DNA of 64,000 nucleotides from Lotus japonicus (taxonomy: Eukaryota; Streptophyta; Magnoliopsida; Fabales; Fabaceae), in the NCBI RefSeq assembly GCF_012489685.1, contig NC_080042.1:73708566-73772565 (forward strand), given 5' to 3'. Positions 12,022-21,894 of the stretch are shown here, one piece after another; within the stretch, counting starts at the first letter, position 1, and each line of letters begins with the position of its first letter. Made by a program: the position numbers and the translations under genes. Under the pieces are notes generated by a model. It was given only the letters and a program-made list of their open reading frames with translations. It had not been told where the DNA came from and made no database searches.

Positions 12022-13691
12022 TTGCACTAATTTGGATATAGTGGAGTTGTCTAAAAGGAAATGGATAATAAAAGGGAAAGAGAAGAGAATAAAAAGAAAA
12101 AAAGAGGTCTAATGTATATGAAAAAGTGATGGTAGGTTTTCAGCCTAAAAAGCATTGGTGTGAAGGAAACGTGTTGAGTTCTCAATTCTCATGTATAGAG
12201 GTTAGTTCTAAGTTTTAACATTAAAATGCGGTTGCAAAAGTCAAAAGGGAAAGCAGTTATGTACTTATATGTATGTTGCATTAATTAGGAGTGCAAGAAA
12301 TTTGAAAGAAGAATACTCCAGTGTGAAAAGGTTTCCAAATTTTCACACTTCATAGTTGAACTCTGTTGTTCTCTAGCTTCAATAAAGAAGAACACAGACG
12401 GTGCTGTTTGGATTCTTATACGGAAGTCAAACATATACGATGGTAAACACCGTTTTAAAGCTTAAGTATGCTCTAGGTTGGTAATGGTATACGTTAACAT
12501 AAATGTTTATGTGATGTGGATTGGTGAATGCAGGAGAGAATGTTGGAATATGCCTTGAGGGAGGCTCGCTTTCATTCCATGGAAACATCATACTGATGTG
12601 GAGGTGCATAATATGCTGCACCATATATAGTTGTTGTCAGGATAGCACCTCATAACATGAGGTGGATGAGCATAGTAATATGTTGGGTACATGTGGTAAC
12701 GTGGAGGATTCTCATTCGGGGGTCATGAAATTGGAATTGCCCCTTGAGGTCCCTACATGTAAAAATTGGAATTCTCATACTTAGCAACATTTTGTTGAGA
12801 TTTGGTTAAAAATGTTACTAAGTATTGTGTTGTAAACACCTTTTAAAGCTCATGTGCACTAGTGTTTTTCTGCTTCTATTCGGATTAAGTATTTTTCTTA
12901 GTTTTTTATGTTGAACACTTTGATCCAGTTGTTCAATTGATTCTTTATTTTTTTAAGAAGTTATTATAATTTTATAAAACTTATGGTATTTTTCTTCTTC
13001 CGTTGAGAGAAATATTGACTTTCATATTTATGCAAAGTGTGCATAAGACAAACATTCAACTGAAAATGTTGTTCTGAAATATTTGAACAAAAAATCTGTT
13101 TGCAATGTATTTGAACTAAAATATTATTGAGAACCATCTGAAATTCCACAAAATATGTAATTGCGGCGGCTTTAGGCTCCCAATAGTTGATTGATAAGCA
13201 CATTCTGGCGATCACTCAGCAACACCAACAGTTAGTAAAGCCACAAAACAGGTTATGGTGCACGTGGTGGTCTATGACTATGATCTCCCTAAATGGACAT
13301 TCAATGCTACTAAAAATCTCTGTCTTTTTGTAGTGTTATATGATTCTCTCTTCAATTTTATTCTTCTTTCATTAAACCTCTATTCAATTCTACCATCAAA
13401 TGTGTGGATCAATTGACGTGAGGTTGTTCTAGTTTAATCAGGAGTCATTGGTTTGAATATCTATAATTGAAGTCGGTTAAATATTTGATAGAAAGAGCTT
13501 CGTCACTCAAACTCAAATAAGATTGTCATAGTGGTGTAGAGGATACATGTGGTTTAAATAAAAATGTTAATTCATTGTTTTAGAGATTCTTTTACTTATT
13601 ACTATGTAGTTTAAAGATATATAGACTATATCGTCTACTCTAAATCTTTTATTCAGTCCTCGAGGATGGGTTTGGCCGGCATTGGCCTGTT
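12022..13691. other. Divergent spacer between PI-PLC and UGT copy A
   Basis: No gene seen. It must hold the PI-PLC promoter on the left and the UGT promoter on the right. Parts match 25432-27078 in copy B. A block at about 12440-12830 is absent from copy B and is bordered by direct repeats of 'gtaaacacc..tttaaagct' (near 12442 and 12832). ORFs here have no motif support. Confidence 0.6.
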
Positions 13692-13710
13692 TCTATCTAT
13701 TATTATAGGA
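13692..13710 (+). promoter_or_regulatory. Conserved TATA-like block of UGT copy A
   Basis: The string tctattattatagg followed by 'aca(g/a)g..a' lies about 75 bp before the ATG and recurs at matching positions ahead of the other two UGTs, together with an upstream 'ggcattgg' block. Conservation across three copies supports a core promoter. Confidence 0.55.
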
Positions 13711-13776
13711 CAGGCTAATGAATACCTTGCTTATCAATATCATCCTACACGCTAAACACACACAAAGAAAACTAAG

Positions 13777-15472
13777 ATGAGTAATTTTGTAGAGAGAAAG
13801 CCGCATGCTGTGATGACACCATTACCAGTTCAAGGCCACATAAATCCAATGCTCAAACTGGCAAAGTTGCTTCACCTTAGAGGCTTTCACATAACCTTTG
13901 TCAACACTGAGTATAACCACAAACGCTTGCTCAAATCAAGAGGTCCCAATGCCCTTGATGGTCTCCCTGATTTTTCCTTTGAGGCCATCCCAGATGGTCT
14001 TCCCCCAACAGAAGGTGATGGTGATGTTAGTCAAGACATACCTTCCCTCTGTGAATCAGTCAGAAACAATTTGCTACATCCCTTTTGTGACCTTCTTGCT
14101 AGACTTAACCACTCTGCCACTGCTGGTCTTATCCCCCCAGTTACCTGCTTAGTTTCTGACTTTATCCTGACCTTTACTATTCAAGCTGCTGAGGAGCTTG
14201 CACTTCCTAATGTTTTCCTTTGTCCAACCAGTGCATCTACTTTCCTGTGTCTTTCCCACTTTCAGACACTGCTTGATAAAGGCCTCATACCAATGAAAGG
14301 TATAAATCAACATAAGCTCTTTCTATAATGGCATATGGGGTGATAAAAGTGTTTAGGATGAGGAGATATGAAACCATGACTCTATGGTCGAGATTAAAAT
14401 TGGTTTAGAGGCCACATGACTTATTAAAAAAGTCGCATGATTTAATGTTCCCATGGTTAATTTTAGTGCAAAAAGATTTACTCCTATATATATATCAAGC
14501 TTGAGCTTCAAGTAATTGACTTATAAATAATTATGATATGCAGATGAGAGTTATCTGACAAATGGATATCTGGACACTAAAGTAGATTGGCTTCCAGGTA
14601 TGCAAAACTTTCGGCTCAAGGACCTGCATGACTCTATCAGGACAACAGATCCAAATGATTTAATGGTACAATATACCATTGAATTGGCAAATACATTTCA
14701 CAGAGCATCTGGTATTGTTTTTAATACTTTTAATGAACTAGAGAGAGATGTATTGAGTGATCTTTCCTCCATGTTCCCTACTATTTACCCCATTGGCCCT
14801 TTCCCTTCGTTTTTAAATAAAAGTCCCCAGAACCAGTTGACATCTTTAGGTTCCAATCTTTGGAAGGAAGATACCATGTGTCTTGAGTGGCTAGAATCCA
14901 AGGAACCCGAGTCTGTTGTATATGTGAACTTTGGCAGCATGACTGTTATGTCACCAGAGCAACTATTGGAGTTTTCTTGGGGTTTCGCCAACAGCAAGAT
15001 ACCCTTTTTGTGGATCATTAGGCCAGACCTTGTCACTAGTGGCACTGTGATTTTGTCACCTGAGTTTGTCAATGACATTTCAGATAGAGGCCTAATAGCA
15101 AGCTGGTGTCCACAAGAGGAGGTGCTGAACCACCCTTCAATTGGTGGATTCTTGACTCATTGTGGATGGAACTCAACCATTGAAAGCATCTGTTCAGGAG
15201 TGCCAATGTTGTGCTGGCCATTTTTTACTGATCAGCCAACAAACTGTAGATACGTTTGCTATGAATGGGATACTGGGATTGAAATTGACACCAATGTGAA
15301 GAGAGAGGAGGTAGAGAAGCTGATCCGTGAATTGATGGTGGGAGAGAATGGAAAGAGGATGAGGCAAAACACCATGAAGTTGAAGAAGCAGGCAGAGGAG
15401 GACACGATACCGGGTGGTTTGTCATACATGAACTTGGACAAAGTGATTAAGGAGGTGTTACTTAAACAATGA
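13777..15472 (+). CDS. UDP-glycosyltransferase, UGT85 type (copy A)
   Basis: Two exons, 13777-14299 and 14544-15472, joined by a phase-1 GT-AG intron, give 483 residues, the normal UGT85 length. The N-terminal acceptor domain has GHINPM with catalytic His21 and the partner Asp at 128 (LVSDF). The PSPG box runs WCPQEEV...HCGWNSTIES...PFFTDQ and ends in Gln, which fits UDP-glucose use. UGT85 enzymes are cytosolic and glucosylate small hydroxylated metabolites; the acceptor cannot be read from sequence. Copy A differs from the others by Leu16 in the pocket-side PLPVQG and Thr instead of Ala in PFF(A/T)DQ. It lies tail-to-tail with nothing obvious; it is transcribed away from PI-PLC. Confidence 0.93.
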
Positions 15473-15914
15473 TAGTTTGAAGTGCTTTTATTTTCTGCAA
15501 TAATGCAGTACTGTAATAATTTATTTATGTTCTCTTGAATTTGCTCCACCGTATAGCAAAATTGATGCATTAGTTAGTAAGCGCCTAAGCGGTGCTAGTT
15601 ATATATAAGATGTAAGCTATCAGTAGTTAAAATTTTCACACATGAGAAATTTCATCTATGTGTGTTTCTTGTGAAATTGGACAAAGACTAAAGAGAAATG
15701 GGAATCTTACTATGAGCTTAAATTGATCTGTGATGGATGATCTTGCACATCTAGAGCCTGAAAACCCAATTGAGCATGAGAAACAATAGAGCCCGGATCC
15801 ACAATCATCATCAGATGAGCACTCCTCAAGAAGCTAATCAAATATTCCAAAACAAATTTAAGAAAAATAACAGAAAACAAAAACTTCAAAGCATGATTTC
15901 TAGCAAGGGAAAGG

Positions 15915-16789
15915 TGTAATTCAGGTTCCCTCTGATACGATTGTCCTGCACGATGCTGAGACAAGAGGTTCGACAACCGCTTAACAGTAAAACAAAACTT
16001 AACAACAGAAACAATAACACACAGTGATTGTTAACCCAGTTCAGTGAAAACTTTCACCTACGTCTGGAGGGTTTGCACCCAAAGAAAGGAAATCCACTAT
16101 CTCAAGTTTCAGGAATTACAGACACTCATGAACAACTTAGTTCATAGTTCACTTCCTAATCTACCCAGTGTATTTCTACTTAGAATATCAACCTAAGTAT
16201 GAGAGCCCCTCTCACTTTCTCTCAATCACTGCCACAGTGATTGGTGAACACAATGAACAAGTAGAGTTTGAACGCAATCAAACACACAGAATCTCTCTTT
16301 GCTTTATAGAATCAGTGAGCAAAGACAGATTCACAACTAACAAGGATAAAGCACAATTAACAAATCCTAAAACACTCGATCTCTCTCTATCAGCTTCGAC
16401 CCCTTCATGTTTTAGGTCTTCATCCTTTTATAGACTTCAGCAGCGGTAGCATGGGCTTTAGGGTTGGCACAGGCTGAAGAAACAGATTGCAGTAACAGCA
16501 ATTCAAAACGCAATCTTGATAGATTCGGTTTCTTATTGCACAAGTAAAGATAGAAATCAATCTTTTAACAAAGATTGTTTCAACAAATAACAACTCAACA
16601 CATAAACCCTTCTGGAATAGCTACTTGCTCCTCAAGTAACTCAAAAACATATCTTCAGTAAATCTTCAGAGGGCCCACAACAGAAACACAAGCTGAGGAC
16701 AGATGCCCTAGCTTCACGAGATCAGATGCCACGACATCTGCTTCGACAATCGGTTGTTTTGACAAAATGCACGACAACATGTTCCAACA
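15915..16789 (-). repeat. Sirevirus LTR (3' LTR of the minus-strand element)
   Basis: Starts tgtaattcaggttc and ends gttccaaca on the plus strand. It contains a TATAAAAGG box on the minus strand at 16432-16424. Length equals the partner LTR exactly. Confidence 0.95.
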
Positions 16790-17460
16790 ATCTCCCCCTT
16801 TGTCAAATTTTGTCTAAAACAACTCACAATCCGAGAGGATAAAAACTAGAGAAACAATTCTCCCCCATAGTCAGAGCTCCCCCTCAACTGATGCAACTCC
16901 ACAACCAACTATCATACTTCAGAAGGCATAGTCGGAACAAAAATACTTACAAACACAAAACCAGAAGTACAATCAGCCTTAGCACATGATGACACCAAAA
17001 TAGAACAGCTTGAACATCATAGTATTACAGTAACGTTTCATGATCAGAAGTACTACAGTAACGTTTCAGAAATAACGTTTCAGAAGTAACGTTTCAGAAA
17101 TACTGCCTTCAGAAGTACTACAGTAACGTTTCAGAAATAACGTTTCAGAAGTAACATTTCAGAAATACTGCCTTCAGAAGTTGGCAACACATAAGCTATC
17201 AGAAATACTACCAACAGAAACTGCCTCTTGAACTTGTCTTCAAATTAAACAAATCAAAGCTAACACTATCAGAGCTAACACGATAACACGATCAGAAGCA
17301 ACTTCACAGTAAAACTTCACAGTAGAAACAAAAAAAACATTACAGCAGATAGAATCTTCAATCCAATCGTCAATCCAACTAACTACTCCCCCTTTTTTTA
17401 GCACAAATTTGCAAAGGGTGCATCCAAAAACAAAAGAAAATAGCACAAGATCAGAGCAAA
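16790..17460 (-). other. Sirevirus 3' untranslated region with polypurine tracts
   Basis: Directly beside the LTR is a purine run on the minus strand (plus-strand tctccccctttg at 16791). Further runs occur near 16859-16890 (ctcccccat, gctccccctc) and near 17385-17398. At 17045-17180 a unit of about 64 bp built from 'cagtaacgtttcagaa' variants is tandemly repeated. Multiple polypurine tracts are typical of Sireviruses. Confidence 0.7.
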
Positions 17461-19545
17461 CTAGTCTTCAAGACTTGACTCCTCTCCAGACCCTTCTGCA
17501 CTTTCTTCAGAACTGTCTACCTCTTCATTACCCGCTTTCTGAGCAGCTGTAGCAGCAGCACTGTGCTCACCACCTTGACATTCTTCTTCTTGAAGCTTGA
17601 GTAGCAACGCATCAACTTTAAGCTTCCTAGCAGTGCTCACCCTGATTGTCTCCTCCAAAGCCTTGGAAACTTCCTGTAATTCAGCAATGATGGCTTTAGT
17701 ACCAGATTCAGTCACAGGAGGAGCAGATGTTCTGCTGGTTGGTAAAGCAATGTCTAGAACATGTGGTTCCATAAACAAACGTTGATCCAAAGTGATTGGA
17801 ACACCACGAGACATAGCCACATCATCACCCCTGAGAATCTGAGGATGTTGCTTCAGAATGATCTCAGTAAGAAGTGAAGGAAATGAAACAGGCAGCTTCA
17901 CAGCACAAGTATCAGCATGCTTTAAGGTCTGCTCAAACACAAAAGTTCCAAAATCAAAAGCAATAGACTTGCCAATCCTGTAGATCAACTTGGCAAGCGT
18001 TGCAGAAACACCAGAGGTATGCTGAGTAGGAACCCAATTCACAGCACCAATCCTGTTAAGAATAGCATATTTCACACTCAGATTTCCAGTAGACAACAAC
18101 TTCTTGCTGGGCCACTTCTTCACATGACCTGCAGTAAGTTCCTTGGCAACATCATCCATGGACACTTCTTCATCAACAAATTCGATAACACTTCTGCCAA
18201 GTGCTTGATTGAAAACAGCAGGTGAAAACATCACACAATCAGCCCTCACATAGACTTTCCTGAATTCTGCACTGTCAGGAAGTCTGACATCAACAGAGAG
18301 ATTCACCATGAACTCTCTCACAAGCTTCTCATAGCACCTTCCAACATTCTGAATAGTCTTCATCAGACCTGCTTTCTCAATTAGTGCAATTACATCTCTG
18401 CATTCAAGAACATCAGAACCAACTTCCCTTTCCTTGGCCATTCTCCTTTTACAAACAAACTTCCACTTCTGAACATTCTCTTCTAAGTGGAAAGACACTC
18501 TATCAATAGGAACAGCAGGAACATTCTGAGGAATACGCTTATCAGAAAACTTATTTTTCTCAGAAGATCGAATGTCCTGGACACCGACTTCAACATCTGA
18601 CCCAGAGTCTTCAACTTCAACTGAAATCTTCCTCTTCTTCTTCGCAGTGGGAGTCTTTTCTTCCTTTTGCTTTCCCTTACTCTTCACACTGGCCTGTCTG
18701 GATTTCTTTGATGGAGTAGGAGTGATTTCAGGAGAAGAAATCCTTCTTTTCTTCTTCATCCTCGCAGTAACACTATCGGCAAAAGTCTCAGTCAGAGGAA
18801 CATCATCAGAAGCATCATCAGAGATGTCCTGAACAGAGGTTGGAGCCTGGATTGGCTCTTCAGAATTGATACCCGCAGAGTTATCATTCTTTGAATCAGC
18901 ATCCTTAGAAGAGGATGATTCAGAGATATCAGGCTGGGTAGCACCACCTGAATCTTCATGAGAAGTGGAATCCTTTCCAGAATTTTCTTGAGCAGAAATT
19001 TCCTTAGACCCAGATGTCTCAACATCAGACACAACATCAGGGGGCGATTTCACAGGAGAATCTTCATCATTGATTTCCTCTTCGTCAGGAACATCCTCAA
19101 GGATAGGAACATTCGGAGCTTTGCTATTCTTGACCTGTGATTTGTAGACCTTACACGTTGGGTTTCGTGATCTCATCTTCTTGGGAGCTTTCTTGGACAC
19201 AAAAGATGGTTGAGAAGAATCACTCTTCAAACCCATACACCTGACTCCTTTAGCAGTTCTTTCAATCTTGGCCTTGACAGATTCCTTCTTTCCTGAACTT
19301 TGAGACATGATGAATCGAGAGCAATTACAAACAGAGTACAGAACAACGAAACAGAATTGCAAATGAGAGATGATAAATCTTGAAGAAGATAGATGCACAA
19401 GCGGTTGAGTGAACACAATTTGCCCGTTGGAGGTAGTTATAGGATAAGTGAACCATGAAGTAACTTTCTCTCTGCTGATGTCACAACGGCAGTTACTGAT
19501 GACCAAGAATAAACTAGCCGTTAACACACTGGAGCATGCTAATTG
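17461..19545 (-). CDS. Envelope-like / third ORF of the Sirevirus
   Basis: The frame begins directly after the pol stop codon and stays open for 694 codons; the first ATG is at 19527 and an internal MSQSS start is possible near 19308. The N-terminal part has hydrophobic segments (including IISHLQFCFVVLYSVC), the middle is rich in Ser, Asp, Glu and Lys with KKKRK-type basic clusters, and the C-terminal third contains a helical, coiled-coil-like stretch (around KAIIAELQEVSKALEE) and an acidic tail. This matches the description of SIRE1 envelope-like proteins; a true membrane-fusion role is unproven for such elements. It is in phase with pol, separated only by the UAG, so it may be made by readthrough. 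The frame is intact. Confidence 0.78.
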   Translation of the reverse strand, partial: QLACSSVLTASLFLVISNCRCDISREKVTSWFTYPITTSNGQIVFTQPLVHLSSSRFIISHLQFCFVVLYSVCNCSRFIMSQSSGKKESVKAKIERTAKGVRCMGLKSDSSQPSFVSKKAPKKMRSRNPTCKVYKSQVKNSKAPNVPILEDVPDEEEINDEDSPVKSPPDVVSDVETSGSKEISAQENSGKDSTSHEDSGGATQPDISESSSSKDADSKNDNSAGINSEEPIQAPTSVQDISDDASDDVPLTETFADSVTARMKKKRRISSPEITPTPSKKSRQASVKSKGKQKEEKTPTAKKKRKISVEVEDSGSDVEVGVQDIRSSEKNKFSDKRIPQNVPAVPIDRVSFHLEENVQKWKFVCKRRMAKEREVGSDVLECRDVIALIEKAGLMKTIQNVGRCYEKLVREFMVNLSVDVRLPDSAEFRKVYVRADCVMFSPAVFNQALGRSVIEFVDEEVSMDDVAKELTAGHVKKWPSKKLLSTGNLSVKYAILNRIGAVNWVPTQHTSGVSATLAKLIYRIGKSIAFDFGTFVFEQTLKHADTCAVKLPVSFPSLLTEIILKQHPQILRGDDVAMSRGVPITLDQRLFMEPHVLDIALPTSRTSAPPVTESGTKAIIAELQEVSKALEETIRVSTARKLKVDALLLKLQEEECQGGEHSAAATAAQKAGNEEVDSSEESAEGSGEESSLED

Positions 19546-19548
19546 CTA
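19540..19548 (-). promoter_or_regulatory. Candidate stop-codon readthrough site TAG-CAA-TTA
   Basis: The pol frame ends ...DA-TAG and the next two codons are CAA TTA, which fit the CARYYA consensus of tobamovirus-type leaky UAG codons. The frame continues into the envelope-like ORF without another stop. Confidence 0.75.
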
Positions 19549-21894
19549 TGCATCAGAAAGACAAATCCCTAGACTTCCTCTTAATTTTTCAAAAGTGATT
19601 GCATCAAGGGGTTTTGTGAAAATATCAGTCAATTGCTTGTCAGTTGTAACGTGATCCAAATTAACAATTTTATCCTCTACCAAGTCTCTAATAAAATGAT
19701 GTCTAATGTCAATATGCTTGGTCCTGCTATGCTGTATGGGATTTTTAGAAATATTAATTGCACTGAGATTGTCGCAGTACAATGTCATGGCATCCTGTTC
19801 AACATCATACTCTTTCAGCATTTGCTTCATCCACATGAGTTGAGTACAACTACTTCCTGCTGCAATATATTCTGCTTCAGCTGTAGACAGTGAGACACAA
19901 TTCTGCTTCTTGCTAAACCATGAAATCAAATTATTCCCTAAGAAGAAACATCCACCAGATGTGCTCTTTCGATCATCTGCACTACCTGCCCAATCTGCAT
20001 CATAGAAACCAACTAAGGAGGAATTTGTATCATGAGTATAGAGAATACCATAGTCACTTGTGCCATTGATGTACTTGATAATTCTCTTGACTTGAAGCAG
20101 ATGACTTGCTTTAGGAGCTGCTTGATATCGAGCACAAACTCCGACAGCAAAAGTGATGTCTGGTCTGCTAGCAGTGAGATACAGCAAGCTTCCAATCATG
20201 CTTCTATAGAGACTTTGATCAGCATCTTCCCCCTGCTCATCCTTGGAAAGTTTGATGTGTGTAGCAGCAGGAGTTCTCTTGTGACCAGCCTTTTCAAGGC
20301 CAAACTTCTTGACTAACCCTTTAGCATACTTACTCTGTGATATGAACATAGAATCTTCCATTTGTTTGACTTGTAGTCCTAGAAAATAATTCAATTCACC
20401 AACTAGGCTCATCTCAAATTCAGATTTCATTTGTCGGACGAAATGCTCCACCATTGAGTTCGACATTCCTCCAAAGACAATGTCATCCACATAAATCTGT
20501 GCTATCATGAGCTTACCTTTGTCATTCTTCACAAACAGAGTTTTATCAATTCCACCCTTGCTGTAGCCATTGCTTACAAGAAATTCAGTTAACCTTTCAT
20601 ACCAAGCCCTAGGTGCTTGCTTCAAACAATACAAGGTCTTCCTCAACTTGTACACATGATCTGGATGATGCGGATCTGTAAATCCTTTAGGTTGTTCAAC
20701 ATAGACTTCTTCATTCAAATAGCCATTCAGAAAAGCACTCTTCACATCCATCTGATATAGTCTGAACTTCAAGAGACAAGATACACCTAACAAGAGTCTT
20801 ATAGATTCCAGTCTAGCTACAGGAGCAAAGGTTTCATCAAAATCAACTCCTTCTATCTGAGTATATCCTTGAGCAACTAGCCTTGCTTTATTCCTTGTGA
20901 CAGTTCCAGTTTCATCTGATTTATTCTTGAAGATCCACTTAGTACCAATGATGTTTACTTCTTCAGGTCTAGGAACTAACTCCCACACTTCATTTCTTCT
21001 GAACTGCTCTAGCTCCTCTTGCATAGCATTTATCCAGTATTCATCAATGAGAGCTTCATTGACATTCTTGGGTTCTATCTTAGAGATGAAACAACTGTGA
21101 GCAATTATACTTCTGGATCTGGTAGTCACCCCTTCTTGAAGGTTACCAATAATGTTTTCTTGAGGATGATTCTTCTGAACCCTGATTGATGGAGCTTTGT
21201 TTGATGTGATATCTTTGTCTTCCTTTTCATCAGCACTCGTTTCTGACTCATTGTCGAGGGCGGTTGCTGGAGCATCGGCTGGAACATCAGTACCATCATC
21301 ATCTTCATTCAGAACTTCTTCTTCCTTCTTGCTTGGTTCATCATCTACAGTCACATTCACAGATTCCATCATGGTCCTTGTGCGAGAGTTAAAAACTCTA
21401 TAAGCTTTGCTGTTCATAGAATATCCCATGAAAATTCCTTCATCACTTCTAGGATCAAGCTTCCTCTTAGGATCACGATCTGCAAGGATATAACATTTAC
21501 TTCCAAATATGTGAAAGTATTTTACAGACGGTTTTCTACCTTTCCATAGCTCATACTGTGTGGAGGATGTCCCTGCCCTGATGGTGACTCTATTATGTAT
21601 GTAACAGGCAGTACTCATAGCTTCAGCCCAGAACTGGTGCGGAATCTTCTTAGCATGTAACATTACTCTAGCTGATTCCTGGAGAGTTCTATTTTTCCTT
21701 TCAACTATTCCATTCTGCTGTGGCATGATGGGGGCAGAAAATTCATGACTAATACCTTCTGTTCCACAGAACTCCAAGAATTTTGAATTCTCAAACTCCC
21801 TTCCATGATCACTTCTGATTCTTACAATCACACAGTCCTTCTCATTCTGAAGTCTCATACATAGATTCTTGAATATTTCAAAAGTCTCTGATTT
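19546..21894 (-). CDS. Sirevirus pol: integrase C-terminal part, reverse transcriptase, RNase H
   Basis: This frame continues the gag-pol frame after the in-frame stop at 21895-21897; its first ATG is at 21858. It carries the second integrase catalytic Asp ([10 protein letters not shown]) and the Glu ([10 protein letters not shown]), then reverse transcriptase with AFLNGYL and the YVDD active site (near 20485), and RNase H with DADWAGS, the LSTAEAEY motif and YCDNLSA. It ends in ...SDA before UAG. All of these catalytic motifs are present. Confidence 0.9.
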   Translation of the reverse strand, partial: KSETFEIFKNLCMRLQNEKDCVIVRIRSDHGREFENSKFLEFCGTEGISHEFSAPIMPQQNGIVERKNRTLQESARVMLHAKKIPHQFWAEAMSTACYIHNRVTIRAGTSSTQYELWKGRKPSVKYFHIFGSKCYILADRDPKRKLDPRSDEGIFMGYSMNSKAYRVFNSRTRTMMESVNVTVDDEPSKKEEEVLNEDDDGTDVPADAPATALDNESETSADEKEDKDITSNKAPSIRVQKNHPQENIIGNLQEGVTTRSRSIIAHSCFISKIEPKNVNEALIDEYWINAMQEELEQFRRNEVWELVPRPEEVNIIGTKWIFKNKSDETGTVTRNKARLVAQGYTQIEGVDFDETFAPVARLESIRLLLGVSCLLKFRLYQMDVKSAFLNGYLNEEVYVEQPKGFTDPHHPDHVYKLRKTLYCLKQAPRAWYERLTEFLVSNGYSKGGIDKTLFVKNDKGKLMIAQIYVDDIVFGGMSNSMVEHFVRQMKSEFEMSLVGELNYFLGLQVKQMEDSMFISQSKYAKGLVKKFGLEKAGHKRTPAATHIKLSKDEQGEDADQSLYRSMIGSLLYLTASRPDITFAVGVCARYQAAPKASHLLQVKRIIKYINGTSDYGILYTHDTNSSLVGFYDADWAGSADDRKSTSGGCFFLGNNLISWFSKKQNCVSLSTAEAEYIAAGSSCTQLMWMKQMLKEYDVEQDAMTLYCDNLSAINISKNPIQHSRTKHIDIRHHFIRDLVEDKIVNLDHVTTDKQLTDIFTKPLDAITFEKLRGSLGICLSDA

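Larger units (their letters stand above)
11651..15633. repeat. Tandem segmental duplication, copy A
   Basis: From 'tttcacacatgagaaattt' in PI-PLC intron 2 through PI-PLC exons 2 and 1, the spacer and the whole first UGT gene with its 3' flank. The same order and sequence recur from 15634. The breakpoint joins UGT 3' flank to PI-PLC intron 2 at 15633/15634. Confidence 0.8.

Noticed and set aside
17240..17446. Small frame downstream of the envelope-like ORF
   Set aside because: Lies in the Sirevirus 3' untranslated region beside a polypurine tract, low complexity.
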